In this document: piece by piece, positions 33,309 to 42,483 of the stretch | Numbering within the stretch: the first letter of the stretch is position 1 | How the letters are laid out: the number at the start of each line of letters is the position of its first letter | Assembly (NCBI GenBank): GCA_038736355.1 | Contig: JAVYML010000003.1 | Span: 186,001-250,000, forward strand | From: Candidatus Hadarchaeales archaeon | Lineage (GTDB): Archaea > Hadarchaeota > Hadarchaeia > Hadarchaeales > WYZ-LMO6 | Direction of reading: 5' to 3' | DNA length: 64,000 nucleotides | The notes under the pieces: generated by a model | Told to the model about the DNA's origin: nothing | The model's database searches: none | What the model saw: the letters and a program-made list of their open reading frames with translations, nothing else | Program-made: the position numbers and the translations under genes

Positions 33309-34209
33309 AAAGCACGGCCTTTTGGGCGTGCAACCTGTTCTCCGCCTGATCGAAAACCACGGAATGTGGCCCATCGATGACTTCATCGGTGACCTCTTCC
33401 CCCCTATGGGCAGGTAGACAGTGCATGAAAATCACTCCTTCATCCGCCAGGGAAAGGAGCTGAGAAGTCACTTGGAAATTCTTGAAGTCCTTCTTCCTTT
33501 TCTCCCTTTCCTCTTCCATACCCATCGAGACGAAAACATCAGTGTATACCACTTCTGCTCCCGAAACCGCTTCCTTAGGATCATGTCCTATCTCCACCTT
33601 ACCACCACTCTTTTCGGCTCTCTCCCTCGCCAACTTCACCAAGTCTTTCGGGGGTTCGTAACCAGGGGGAACAGCTATGCGGATATGGCTGCCCATCGTG
33701 GCACATCCAAGCATGAGGGAAGTGCACACGTTGTTGCCATCTCCCACCCAGGCCACCCTAAGACCCTCCAGTTTCCCTTTGTATTCCTTCATGGTCAGCA
33801 AATCCGCAAGGGTTTGACATGGATGCTGGAGGGGACTCAAAGCGTTGATCACGGGAACGGTGCTGTATTTGGCCAGCTCCACCAAGTTGGGATGGGAAGA
33901 GACCCTCGCCACTATTCCATGAACATAGCGACTCAAGGTTCTAGCCGTGTCCGCCACCGTCTCCCCCCTGCTGAGCTGGAGTTCTTGGGAACTCAGGAAG
34001 AGGGGATTTCCACCCATCTCGTGGATGGCCACCTCGAAGGAGACCCTCGTCCTGGTGGAAGGTCTTTCGAAAATCAAGGCAACCGTTTTGTTTCTGAGTT
34101 CGGAAGAAGTTTTCCTGCCTCTTTCCTTTTTATATTTGGAGGCTAGCCTCAAGAGTTCTTCTATTTCCTTTCTACTCAGGTCCTCTATCCCCAGCAAATC
34201 CTTCTTCAT
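33271..34209 (-). CDS. argF: Ornithine carbamoyltransferase
   Basis: A 312-residue enzyme making citrulline from ornithine and carbamoyl phosphate. The carbamoyl-phosphate site is FERPSTRTRVSFE, then HPCQTLADLLT, and the ornithine site HCLPAHRGEEVTDEVIDG. Standard length. Last gene of the first arg operon, overlapping argD by four bases. The 3' end overlaps the reductase gene tail to tail. Confidence 0.96.
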   Translation of the reverse strand: MKKDLLGIEDLSRKEIEELLRLASKYKKERGRKTSSELRNKTVALIFERPSTRTRVSFEVAIHEMGGNPLFLSSQELQLSRGETVADTARTLSRYVHGIVARVSSHPNLVELAKYSTVPVINALSPLQHPCQTLADLLTMKEYKGKLEGLRVAWVGDGNNVCTSLMLGCATMGSHIRIAVPPGYEPPKDLVKLARERAEKSGGKVEIGHDPKEAVSGAEVVYTDVFVSMGMEEEREKRKKDFKNFQVTSQLLSLADEGVIFMHCLPAHRGEEVTDEVIDGPHSVVFDQAENRLHAQKAVLFKFLSGRVRPSP

Positions 34210-35393
34210 CCCTCCACCTTCCTGAGCAATCCATCCAACGTGGAGACCAGGGCATCTATATGGGCTTCCTCCACCACCAAGGGGGGTAGGAATCTAAGCA
34301 CCTTACCAGCCGTAACGTTGATGAGGAACCCTTCCTCTAAGGCCCCCATGACCACCTTCTCCGCCTTATCCTCCCCGTCTAATTCCATGCCCAACATGAG
34401 ACCCTTTCCCCTCACCTCCCTAACCGAGGGATGATCCCTTTTCAGTTCTTCCAGCGCTTTCATGAAATACTTCCCCCTCCTTTCCGCTTTTTTCACCAAT
34501 CCCCTTTTCCTTATCTCCCTTATGACGGTAAGGGCGGCTACACAGGCAAGCGGATTACCCCCAAAGGTAGCCCCATGATCTCCGGGCTGGAAGCTTTCCA
34601 TGACTTCAGGTCTGGCCCCCGTACATCCTATGGGTATCCCTCCCCCCAGGGCTTTGGCCAACGTGATGATATCGGGTTCCACCCCCCAGTGTTCACTGGC
34701 AAACCATTTTCCCGTCCTTCCCATTCCCGTTTGTATCTCATCGATGATGAGAAGAGCACCCCTCTCTTCACAAAGTTCTTTCAACCCTTTCAAGAACTCC
34801 TGCGAAGCTACCCTCACCCCTCCTTCTCCTTGGATGGGCTCCAATATCACCGCTGCCGTATCCTCATCTACCGCCTTCTCCGCTGAGGAAAGATCGTTGA
34901 AAGGAATGAACTGAACATTGGAAAGGAGGAAGGACTGGAAGGGTTCTCTGTAAGAAGGTTTCCAAGTAGCGGAGAGGGCCCCCAAGGTCCTTCCATGAAA
35001 GGAATGTTCCATGGCCACGATCTTCTTTCTCCCCGTGTGCTTTATGGAAAGCTTTAGGGCGGCCTCTACACTTTCTGCTCCAGAGTTGGAGAAGAAGAAC
35101 TTGTTTATCTTCCCCGGCGTTATGCGTGCCAGCTCTCTAGCCAACTCCACCTGTTCTTTGATATACACCAGGTTGGTCATGTGGATGAGCTTGCCAGCCT
35201 GTTTTGAGAGGGCTTTGCGGAGCTCGGGGTCGGCATGACCGAGCACACTCACGGCTACCCCTGCCACAAAATCCAGGTATCTCTTTCCCTCAAGATCCCA
35301 GAGGAAGATTCCCTTTCCTCTACTGAAGACCACGGGAAGTCTCCGATAGGTTTGGGCCAGATATTTTTTGTCCAGCCTGAAAATTTCCTCCAT
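34206..35393 (-). CDS. argD: Acetylornithine aminotransferase
   Basis: A 395-residue PLP class III transaminase. It has the substrate and cofactor blocks NSGAESVEAALKLS and LLIIDEIQTGMGRTG, and the PLP-binding Lys in ITLAKALGGGIPIG. It converts N-acetylglutamate semialdehyde to N-acetylornithine. A second role in lysine synthesis is possible, as in some prokaryotes. One base separates it from argB. Confidence 0.95.
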   Translation of the reverse strand: MEEIFRLDKKYLAQTYRRLPVVFSRGKGIFLWDLEGKRYLDFVAGVAVSVLGHADPELRKALSKQAGKLIHMTNLVYIKEQVELARELARITPGKINKFFFSNSGAESVEAALKLSIKHTGRKKIVAMEHSFHGRTLGALSATWKPSYREPFQSFLLSNVQFIPFNDLSSAEKAVDEDTAAVILEPIQGEGGVRVASQEFLKGLKELCEERGALLIIDEIQTGMGRTGKWFASEHWGVEPDIITLAKALGGGIPIGCTGARPEVMESFQPGDHGATFGGNPLACVAALTVIREIRKRGLVKKAERRGKYFMKALEELKRDHPSVREVRGKGLMLGMELDGEDKAEKVVMGALEEGFLINVTAGKVLRFLPPLVVEEAHIDALVSTLDGLLRKVEG

Positions 35394-35394
35394 C

Positions 35395-36303
35395 TCACTT
35401 CCCTTTCTCTATCATTGTTCCCGCTCCCTTGTCCGTGAGGAGCTCTAGGAGAAGGGCGTGGGGCATCGTTCCCTGGAGGATGTGTGCCCTCTCCACTCCC
35501 CCTTCCACCGCCCTGATACAGGCTTTCAACTTGGGAATCATACCTCCACTGACCACCCCTGAGGCCAGGAGTGTCTTCGCCTCCTCGACCGTGAGCTGAG
35601 AGATCAGCGTACTCTCGTCCTTGGGATCCCTGAGCACCCCTTTCACATTGGTGAGAACAATGAGCTTTTTAGCCCCCATCACGATGGCCAATTCTGCCGC
35701 CACCGTGTCAGCGTTTAGGTTGAGGCTCCTTCCCTCCTCGTCAACCCCCAAGGGTGAGAGGACGGGAATGTATCCATTGGAGAGGAGGAAGCTCACCATG
35801 TGGGGATCTATCCTCTCGATCTCTCCCACGAACCCCAAATCCACATGCAGTTTTTCCCCATTGGGCGTAGTTACTTCTCTTATCTTTTTGGCCAAGATAA
35901 TTTTTCCATCCACTCCTGAAATCCCCACCGCCCTTCCCCCGTACTTGTTTATACCCAGCACGATCTCGGTGTTGAGTTTTCCTACCAGATACTTATGCAG
36001 GATTTCTATGGTTTCCTTATCGGTCACGCGCAACCCAGCCACAAATTCGGGTTCCTTGCCCGCCTTTTTCATCTCCCTCGTGATTTCCGGTCCCCCCCCA
36101 TGTACCAAGACAGGTTTCATCCCCACATAGTGGAGGAGTACCACATCCTGGAGGAGGGAATCGAGGGTTTTCTTCTTCTCTATCACTTCCCCCCCAAGCT
36201 TGATTACCATGGTCTGACCATGAAACTTCCTGATGTAAGGAAGGGCCTCAAGCAAAACACTTGCCGGTTCCTGCAGTTCATCACCCGGTTTTCCTCTACT
36301 CAT
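35395..36303 (-). CDS. argB: Acetylglutamate kinase
   Basis: A 302-residue amino-acid kinase with VIKLGGEVIEKKK (ATP site), VLVHGGGPEIT and the acetylglutamate block VAGLRVTDKET. LSPLGVDEEGRSLNLNADTVAAELA follows. It carries an N-terminal helix of about 20 residues of the kind found in arginine-inhibited hexameric kinases, so feedback control is plausible. Confidence 0.95.
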   Translation of the reverse strand: MSRGKPGDELQEPASVLLEALPYIRKFHGQTMVIKLGGEVIEKKKTLDSLLQDVVLLHYVGMKPVLVHGGGPEITREMKKAGKEPEFVAGLRVTDKETIEILHKYLVGKLNTEIVLGINKYGGRAVGISGVDGKIILAKKIREVTTPNGEKLHVDLGFVGEIERIDPHMVSFLLSNGYIPVLSPLGVDEEGRSLNLNADTVAAELAIVMGAKKLIVLTNVKGVLRDPKDESTLISQLTVEEAKTLLASGVVSGGMIPKLKACIRAVEGGVERAHILQGTMPHALLLELLTDKGAGTMIEKGK

Positions 36304-36330
36304 TTTCCCATATTTAACTCCATCGAAAGA

Positions 36331-37557
36331 CTAAGTTCTATATCTAGAATTGATCCTTACGTAATCGTAACTCAAATCACAACCCCACGCCGTGGCCTCG
36401 TCCCTTCCTTCCCCCAAATCTATTTCAAAGAGGATCTCATCAGCCTTCATAATTTCTGCTGCCTCCGGTAGGTCGGGTCCTCCGATGGGTCTCCCCCTTT
36501 CCACAAGTGTGACCTCCCCCCTCTCGCTTTTCACCTTGAGTGTGAGCCTTCTCGGATCGAAGCGTGCGCCCGAATACCCGAGGGCGGCGATTATCCTTCC
36601 CCAGTTGGGGTCTCCCCCAAAAAGTGCTGCCTTGAGCAGGTTGGAACCGGCTACGGCCAGGGCCGCTTTCTTGGCCTCCCCTTCCCTAGCGTTTTTTACC
36701 TTCACCTCCATCATGCGGGTAGCCCCTTCCGCCCCCTTCACGATCATCTTAGCCAGCTCCGTGAGAACGAAATCCAAGCCGTGTTGGAAACCTGCATCCT
36801 TCTTGAGCTCCTCGTTTTCCGCCTTACCACTTGCCATCATCAAAACCATATCGTTAGTGCTGGTATCGTTGTCCACCGTGATCATGTTGAGGGTCCTGTC
36901 CACAGAGGCCTGTAGGGAGGTCTTGAGGGAGAGGGGATCCACCCTGGCATCGGTTGTTAGAAAGACGAGCATGGTAGCCGTCTTTAGCCTGGGACGGATC
37001 ATACCAGCCCCCTTGGCCATTCCGGCAATGGTTATTGGTGTTCCCTCCTCCGTTTCCACTCTTACGGCCACCTCTTTTGGAAAGCGATCCGTGGTGAGGA
37101 TGGCTTGGGCAGCCAAATGGGAGGCCCGCCTAGAAGGGGAGAGTTTTTTCACGGCTTCCCTTATCCCCGCTTCTACCTTCTCCATGGGAAGATAGGTTCC
37201 TATCATGCCTGTGGAGGCCACGCCCACCTGATGGGTCTTGAGGCCCAGTAGTTCTGCCGTGAGTTCTGCCATCCTCTTGGCATCCCTCATCCCCCTCTCA
37301 CCGGTAAAGGAGTTGGCACAGCCTGAGTTGGCCACTATGGCCCCGAGCCTCCTTTCCTTGCGTAGATGCCTCATCGTGAGGATTACGGGAGGAGCCCTAG
37401 TCCTACTGGTGGTGAAGGCCCCTGCAGCAGGAACAGGTCCTTCTTCACAGCTCAGGAGGGCGAGGTCTAGACCCTTGGAGCGTATCCCGGCCCTCACCCC
37501 GGCCGCAAGAAAACCTTCAGGTTCCGTTATTCCCCCCTTCAATCTTTTCAGTTCCAT
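36331..37557 (-). CDS. argJ: Glutamate N-acetyltransferase / ornithine acetyltransferase
   Basis: A 408-residue Ntn hydrolase-like enzyme that autocleaves at Thr in KTATMLVFLTTDA. The oxyanion pair lies in VASTGMIGTYLPM. It recycles the acetyl group from acetylornithine to glutamate, so no argA or argE is needed. Whether it is mono- or bifunctional cannot be judged. 27 bases before argB. Confidence 0.95.
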   Translation of the reverse strand: MELKRLKGGITEPEGFLAAGVRAGIRSKGLDLALLSCEEGPVPAAGAFTTSRTRAPPVILTMRHLRKERRLGAIVANSGCANSFTGERGMRDAKRMAELTAELLGLKTHQVGVASTGMIGTYLPMEKVEAGIREAVKKLSPSRRASHLAAQAILTTDRFPKEVAVRVETEEGTPITIAGMAKGAGMIRPRLKTATMLVFLTTDARVDPLSLKTSLQASVDRTLNMITVDNDTSTNDMVLMMASGKAENEELKKDAGFQHGLDFVLTELAKMIVKGAEGATRMMEVKVKNAREGEAKKAALAVAGSNLLKAALFGGDPNWGRIIAALGYSGARFDPRRLTLKVKSERGEVTLVERGRPIGGPDLPEAAEIMKADEILFEIDLGEGRDEATAWGCDLSYDYVRINSRYRT

Positions 37558-37561
37558 CCTC

Positions 37562-38590
37562 TCACGGACGCATGGGGAGGACTTCCAATCCCATCGTCTC
37601 TTTTAGCCCGAACCTGAGGTTCATGTTTTGAACCGCTTGTCCGGAACCCCCTTTGAGGAGGTTATCGATAGCAGAAACTATCACTACCCATTTTCCGTCC
37701 TCCGAGACTTCGAGACCGATATCGCAGTAGTTGGAGCCAACTACGTAGTTTAGCTCGGGAAGCCCTTCTACCACTCTAACGAAAGGCTCTCCCGAATAGA
37801 ATCTTTTGTAAACGCTGAGGAGTTCCTCCTTCGACCTTTCTTCCCTCAGGAAAGCGTGGGCCGTGCAGAGGATCCCCCTGACCACTGGGATTAGGTGTGG
37901 AGTGAAATAAAGACCAACTTTCCCATTCGCCAGCCTTTCCAATTCCTGTTTTATCTCAGGGAGGTGCCTGTGCGTGGTGACGGAATAGGCACTGGCATTC
38001 TCGCCACAAACGGGATGATGCAGACCCTCCCTCAATCCCCTGCCAGCCCCCGAAGTGCCACTCAGAGCGTCCACCACTAGCCGATCCAATTCCACCAGTC
38101 TTTCTTTTACGAGAGGGGCTAGAGCCAGGATGGCGGCGGTGGGATAACAACCGGGGTTGGCAATCAGGGTGGCCTTTTTTATTTCTTCCCTGTAGAGCTC
38201 CGGAAGACCATAGACTCCCTGGATGTGTGGACTTTCGTGTTTGGTGTAATATTTCTCGTACACCCTTACATCTTTAAACCTGTAGTCCGCGCTGAGATCC
38301 ACTACCTTTGCTCCTCCCTCCAAAATCTTGGGAACAGCTTTCATCGCCACACCGTTGGGAGTAGCCATGAAGACTACATCGGACTCCGAGCCTATCTTTC
38401 CATAATCTGGTTTTTCCACCCTTCTTTCTCCCACCACTCCAGAAAGCTGAGGATGAAGGGAAGCAAGGCGGGCACCTACATGCTCTTCCCCGAAAATTCC
38501 CACTACCTCTGTCTCCGGATGTCTTAGTAGAATTCTGAGGAGTTCTCCCCCAGTGTAACCTGCCACGCCCACGATGGAAACCTTAATCAT
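37562..38590 (-). CDS. argC: N-acetyl-gamma-glutamyl-phosphate reductase
   Basis: A 342-residue dehydrogenase with NADP fold VSIVGVAGYTGGELLRIL, the catalytic Cys in ANPGCYPTAA and a His block around HRHLPEIKQEL. It reduces acetylglutamyl phosphate. A LysY-type role is possible in archaea that use LysW, but no lysW is present here. Overlaps argG by four bases and precedes argJ by four. Confidence 0.93.
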   Translation of the reverse strand: MIKVSIVGVAGYTGGELLRILLRHPETEVVGIFGEEHVGARLASLHPQLSGVVGERRVEKPDYGKIGSESDVVFMATPNGVAMKAVPKILEGGAKVVDLSADYRFKDVRVYEKYYTKHESPHIQGVYGLPELYREEIKKATLIANPGCYPTAAILALAPLVKERLVELDRLVVDALSGTSGAGRGLREGLHHPVCGENASAYSVTTHRHLPEIKQELERLANGKVGLYFTPHLIPVVRGILCTAHAFLREERSKEELLSVYKRFYSGEPFVRVVEGLPELNYVVGSNYCDIGLEVSEDGKWVVIVSAIDNLLKGGSGQAVQNMNLRFGLKETMGLEVLPMRP

Positions 38591-39756
38591 CCTCTCATTC
38601 CTACTAACCTACCGTCCAAACCGTAGAACTTGGTTAGAGAGGCGGACATCCTTTGATCGAAGCCCCTCAAATGGAAGGAAACTATTTCCCTCTCATAGAG
38701 GGAGTAAGGTGAGGACCTACCCACCACCATGGCCCTTCCTGGTAAGAATTCCATTTTCACTTCTCCGGTAACCCTCTTTTGGGTGGCGTCGATGAAAGCC
38801 TCCAAATCTTCCCTCAGCGGATCGAACCATCTTCCCACATATACCATCTCGCTCCACTTTCTGTCTATCCTCTCCTTAACCATCAGCTCCTCCCGTGTAA
38901 GGACCAAGGCCTCCAAGGCTTTATGGGCCTCAAGGAGGACCGTGGCGGCTGGAGCTTCGTAAACCTCCCTGACCTTGAGGCCCAAAACCCTATCTTCCAT
39001 TATATCTATGCGTCCTATCCCATATTTTCCGGCCAATTGGTTGAGTTCCCTTATCAACTTCACCCCATCCATGTACTCCCCGTTCATGGAAACGGGGATT
39101 CCCTCCTCGAACCCCAAGGAAACGATCAGGGGTTCCCTTGGGGCTTTCAGAGGACTTTGGGTGAGCTGAAAGGCCTCCTCGGGAGGGGATTGGAGGGGAT
39201 CCTCTAACTCCCTGCCTTCGATCGATCTTCCCCATAGGTTCTCATCCACGCTATAGGGGGTGGAGGAAAAAGTGATGCCATGTTTGGCCAGGTATTCTAT
39301 TTCTTCCTCCCTGGTTAGACTGAACTCCCTTATGGGGGCGATGATACGTAAATGCGGAACCTTGGCGGAAAGGGTTAGGTCAAACCTGAACTGATCGTTG
39401 CCCTTTCCCGTGCATCCATGGGCCACGGCTTCTGCCCCTTCTTCCATGGCTATTTTCGCTAGCCAACTGGCGGTGGGATACCTGGCGAGGGAAATGGAGA
39501 GGGGATAACCTTCATAGCATCCGTTAGCCTTCACGCTCCTGAAAATATATTCTTTGACGAACTCCTCCTTCGCATCCACGTAGATATGTTTGGAAGCCCC
39601 GAGCCTTCTCGCCCTCTCCTCCGCTATGCGGAACTGGTCTGGTCTTTGCCCCACATCCACCATAACGGTGATGACCTCCGCTCCGTACTTCTCCTGTAGG
39701 AGCTTCAGACAGGTACAGGTATCGAGTCCTCCGCTGAACCCCAGCACCACTTTCAT
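38587..39756 (-). CDS. argG: Argininosuccinate synthase, canonical copy
   Basis: A 389-residue ligase joining citrulline and aspartate. The ATP pyrophosphatase loop is GFSGGLDTCTCLKLL, then HGCTGKGNDQFRFD and the citrulline-binding segment YSVDENLWGRSIEGRELEDP in conserved form. VLGLKVREVYEAPAA follows. The ATG at 39756 lies about 30 bases from a TATA element; the open frame upstream to 40026 has no similarity. First gene of the operon argG-C-J-B-D-F. A second, divergent copy lies at 58068. Confidence 0.95.
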   Translation of the reverse strand: MKVVLGFSGGLDTCTCLKLLQEKYGAEVITVMVDVGQRPDQFRIAEERARRLGASKHIYVDAKEEFVKEYIFRSVKANGCYEGYPLSISLARYPTASWLAKIAMEEGAEAVAHGCTGKGNDQFRFDLTLSAKVPHLRIIAPIREFSLTREEEIEYLAKHGITFSSTPYSVDENLWGRSIEGRELEDPLQSPPEEAFQLTQSPLKAPREPLIVSLGFEEGIPVSMNGEYMDGVKLIRELNQLAGKYGIGRIDIMEDRVLGLKVREVYEAPAATVLLEAHKALEALVLTREELMVKERIDRKWSEMVYVGRWFDPLREDLEAFIDATQKRVTGEVKMEFLPGRAMVVGRSSPYSLYEREIVSFHLRGFDQRMSASLTKFYGLDGRLVGMRG

Positions 39757-39782
39757 GTAAATGAAATTTTTGGTCGTTCCCT

Positions 39783-39790
39783 CATATAGG
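39783..39790 (-). promoter_or_regulatory. TATA element of the argG-C-J-B-D-F operon
   Basis: CCTATATG on the minus strand, about 30 bases before the argG ATG, implying a nearly leaderless mRNA. The 147-base divergent gap to the MoaD-like gene holds no recognised gene and no convincing operator. Confidence 0.5.
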
Positions 39791-39903
39791 TTTTGGGGAT
39801 ATCCTGAAAGGTTTTTATGGCTCGGAAAATTACTCTCAACTGTACAAAAAATCGAAAAGGGAGTGTCTAGACGAAAAAGCGTTCCAAAATCACGGGCGAC
39901 AAG

Positions 39904-40203
39904 ATGTATGTGATGGTTAACCTGCAGGGAGATCTCGGCAAGAGAGCTGGAACTGGAAGTGTGAGGGTACCCATCGAAGAAGAAGAAACGCTGGACTCCC
40001 TTTTCATGAAGCTGAGCAGGAGACATCCCCAGGTGGTGGAGAGCATTTTGGATCCCACGACCGGTGAACTAAGCGAGAACTGTCAAGTGCTACTAAACAA
40101 TAGACCCGTGAAACGCACGTTGGGGATCCACACCAAACTCAAACACAAGGACGAAATAACGATTTTACCCCTTGAGAAGGAGCAGGATCCACAAGTCGTG
40201 TGA
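39904..40203 (+). CDS. MoaD/ThiS-like beta-grasp protein without C-terminal Gly-Gly
   Basis: A 99-residue ubiquitin-like protein. The pattern VLLNNRPVKR, then LKHKDEITILP, is that of MoaD-family sulfur carriers, and the N-terminal half has the first two strands and helix. The family needs a C-terminal Gly-Gly for adenylation and thiocarboxylate formation; here the chain continues PLEKEQDPQVV instead. It may be a non-conjugating relative with a regulatory or scaffold role. It overlaps the next gene by four bases. Confidence 0.65.
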   Translation: MYVMVNLQGDLGKRAGTGSVRVPIEEEETLDSLFMKLSRRHPQVVESILDPTTGELSENCQVLLNNRPVKRTLGIHTKLKHKDEITILPLEKEQDPQVV

Positions 40204-40781
40204 GGATCTTGAAAGTGGTGGGTCTGGTAGGATTACAAGGTGCTGGGAAAACTGAGGTGGCGAAAGTGGCCCTTTCCTTGGGCATTCCCTGTATTAGGAT
40301 GGGGGAGGTGGTGCTCACAGAAATCAGAAAAAGGGGGTTGGAGATCAACGAAGAAAATGTGGGAAAGGTAGCCAACGAACTGAGAGAGAAGGGTGGGAAG
40401 GGAATAGTGGCCCGTCTCTGTCTTCCCCTCATCAGGGAAAAACTGGAGGAAAAAGGGATGGTGGTCGTGGATGGTATCAGGGCGATGGAAGAGGTGGAAG
40501 AACTCAGAAAAGCCTTTGGGAAGGATGTGGTAATCGTGGGGATTTGGGCTAGCCCTTCCCTGAGGTATTCGAGAATAGCCTCGAGGAGGAGGGAAGATGA
40601 TGCAGAAGATTACGAGGGTTTTATACGGAAGGAAAAAAGGGAGTTGGAATGGGGGGTGGGCAATGCCCTTTCCCTCGCCGACTTTCTCCTCATCAACGAG
40701 GGAACTTTGGAAGAACTGAGGGAAAAAGCCATGGAATTTTTCAGGAGGTTGATGAGGGATGAGGGTTTGGGTAGAAGCTGA
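40200..40781 (+). CDS. UPF0200-family P-loop kinase, dephospho-CoA-kinase-like
   Basis: A 193-residue P-loop protein with Walker A GLQGAGKTEVAKVA, GIPCIRMGEVV, and a lid region around IASRRREDDAEDYEGFIRKE. It resembles archaeal UPF0200 proteins annotated as nucleotide or dephospho-CoA kinase-like. The substrate is not established. The GTG start overlaps the MoaD-like stop by four bases, and its own 3' end overlaps the next gene by 23 bases. Confidence 0.8.
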   Translation: MRILKVVGLVGLQGAGKTEVAKVALSLGIPCIRMGEVVLTEIRKRGLEINEENVGKVANELREKGGKGIVARLCLPLIREKLEEKGMVVVDGIRAMEEVEELRKAFGKDVVIVGIWASPSLRYSRIASRRREDDAEDYEGFIRKEKRELEWGVGNALSLADFLLINEGTLEELREKAMEFFRRLMRDEGLGRS

Positions 40782-41181
40782 AGTAAAGCCGAGCGAGGAT
40801 CCACAGAAGGTAGAAAAAGCCGTGAAGAATCTTTTCCCCCTTCTTTTCCTGAAAAGGGAGAGCGGAAAGGTAGAAGGTACCTCAGAGGACCCGGAAGTTC
40901 TCTCCCGCTTGAGGGACCTCCTACGCCTTCAAGCCATCAGGGATGCTGCCAGGAATCAGCTCCTTAGGGGTAAAGGGGAGGGGAAGTTGGAGTTTTGGCT
41001 CAATAAGCAGGCGGCTTTCATGGGGAAGGTCAGCTTCACAGAGGGTGAAGCCCCTTTAGGACCCATCAAGGTAGTAGTGGAAACTAGGGATCCCGATCTC
41101 CTCCTCGATTTTTTGGCCCCCAAGACCAAAGAAGGTAAAGCCCTTAGAGAAGTTTCCCTTGAAGAAATAAAGAGAGTTTAG
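40759..41181 (+). CDS. UPF0201-family protein
   Basis: A 140-residue protein with an N-terminal ferredoxin-like fold (VWVEAEVKPSEDPQKVEKAV), a helical middle (RLQAIRDAARNQLLRG) and a second strand-rich part (FWLNKQAAFMGKVSF). This is the pattern of archaeal UPF0201 proteins, structurally similar to RNA-binding domains. It is commonly found after UPF0200 genes, as here. Function unknown. Confidence 0.8.
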   Translation: MRVWVEAEVKPSEDPQKVEKAVKNLFPLLFLKRESGKVEGTSEDPEVLSRLRDLLRLQAIRDAARNQLLRGKGEGKLEFWLNKQAAFMGKVSFTEGEAPLGPIKVVVETRDPDLLLDFLAPKTKEGKALREVSLEEIKRV

Positions 41182-41558
41182 AGAATGCCCAGCATTGCAC
41201 CGAACATGAAATATCCCAGCGCGTTATAACCTTCGAGCAAAAAGACCTCCATCAACAACCCTTTCCCTTTTCCGCGCAGGAAATGCCAAGGGGCTTTACC
41301 CCTGCTCATCAATAGGACTTCCAGGGGTCCCGCAAGGAGCATGGCGAGGAGGAAAATGGAAAAAGCCTTGAGGGGCCCCAACCACCTCCCGAGCAAGAAA
41401 CCCGCTGGTAAGTAGCCAGCCCATCTTTCGAAGGTGGCCAAGAAGACATGGGAGCGGGGAATGAAGATCCCCTTTCCGGCATAGTATTCCAGAATCTTTC
41501 CCATGGCAATTAAATCCACGAGGGGAAGAAACCAGAAGAGAAGACGACCTTTTGACAA
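41178..41558 (-). CDS. Small integral membrane protein, unknown
   Basis: A 126-residue protein with three or four hydrophobic segments (LLFWFLPLVDLIAMG, LPAGFLLGRWLGPL and the segment around FSIFLLAMLLAGP). The start is a TTG directly after the RNase Z stop, giving TAGTTG, so it probably depends on translation of rnz. It converges on the UPF0201 gene with a four-base overlap. No family recognised. Confidence 0.55.
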   Translation of the reverse strand: MSKGRLLFWFLPLVDLIAMGKILEYYAGKGIFIPRSHVFLATFERWAGYLPAGFLLGRWLGPLKAFSIFLLAMLLAGPLEVLLMSRGKAPWHFLRGKGKGLLMEVFLLEGYNALGYFMFGAMLGIL

Positions 41559-42479
41559 CTAACCACCGGCTAAGGGAACCTCCAGCACCATGAGATCTTC
41601 GGCTACTACGGTATTGGGGAAAATTTTCCTAGCCTGTTCCAAAAGGGTAGAAACTTCCCGATACCTTGGACTGAGATGGGTGAGGACCAAAAGTTTTACT
41701 CCTGCCTCCTTCGCCACCCAAGCTGCTTCCGATGAGGTGGAATGTCCTCCTTCCTTGGCCCTTTCGAGAAGCTCCTCTCCGAACATGGAATCATGGATCA
41801 AAACATCTGCTCCTTGGGCTAAGGCAATGATTTCTTCACAGGGTCTTGTGTCCACCGCGTATACCACTTTCCTTCCAGGAAGGGGAGGACCCAACACTTC
41901 CTCTGGCCTTACCTCTCTACCTCCAGGAAGGAAAATCGGTTGACCAGCTTTGAGAAGAGAGAAGGCCGGTCCTGGTGTTACTCCCAATCCGACCGCCTTC
42001 TCCGGGTCCAGTTTCCCAGGTCTGGGAAATTCCTCTAGGGAAAAGGCCAAACCCACTACCCCATGTTTGGTGGAAGAAGTGAGGATTCTATAGCCCGTCC
42101 TTTCCACTTTTTCTCCTCCCTTCAATCCCCTTACCTTTACTTCGAATTCTAGAGTATAGTGGGGGAGTCGAAGAAGGGTCTCAATTTTTTCTTCCTCTCC
42201 CACTGGAACATAGACTTCCAGCGGACGGGTTCTACCAAAGAGGGACATCGTTTGTACCAATCCTGCCAGACCCAGGAAGTGATCTCCATGGAGATGGGAG
42301 ATGAAAACGGCATCTACCTTGAGGGGGCTGAGACCGACCCTTACCATTTGCCCCTGTGTTCCCTCACCACAATCGAAGAGGAGGAGTTCTCCACCCCTCT
42401 TGATGGCCAAAGAAGGAAGGGATCTAGAGGGGGAGGGAATGCTTCCTCCTGTTCCCAAAAAAGTTAGCGTGAGGTTCAG
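41559..42479 (-). CDS. rnz: Ribonuclease Z, apparent CTG start
   Basis: A 306-residue metallo-beta-lactamase endonuclease that trims tRNA 3' trailers. Metal ligands are in ISHLHGDHFLG, TKHGVVG, VYAVDTRPCEE, VLIHDSMFGE and VLTHLSPRY. The exosite arm GVTPGPAFSLLK is present. The first strand, encoded as NLTLTFLGTGG, extends seven codons upstream of the first TTG (42458). The frame begins at CTG 42479, eight bases after AGGGG, with no ATG, GTG or TTG between. It follows the Trm-G10 stop by four bases. Confidence 0.93.
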   Translation of the reverse strand: MNLTLTFLGTGGSIPSPSRSLPSLAIKRGGELLLFDCGEGTQGQMVRVGLSPLKVDAVFISHLHGDHFLGLAGLVQTMSLFGRTRPLEVYVPVGEEEKIETLLRLPHYTLEFEVKVRGLKGGEKVERTGYRILTSSTKHGVVGLAFSLEEFPRPGKLDPEKAVGLGVTPGPAFSLLKAGQPIFLPGGREVRPEEVLGPPLPGRKVVYAVDTRPCEEIIALAQGADVLIHDSMFGEELLERAKEGGHSTSSEAAWVAKEAGVKLLVLTHLSPRYREVSTLLEQARKIFPNTVVAEDLMVLEVPLAGG

Positions 42480-42483
42480 CTTC

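Noticed and set aside
39757-40026. N-terminal extension of argG giving a 479-residue protein
   Set aside because: The extra 90 residues resemble nothing, run antisense to the MoaD-like gene and cross the TATA element; the normal N-terminus is at ATG 39756.
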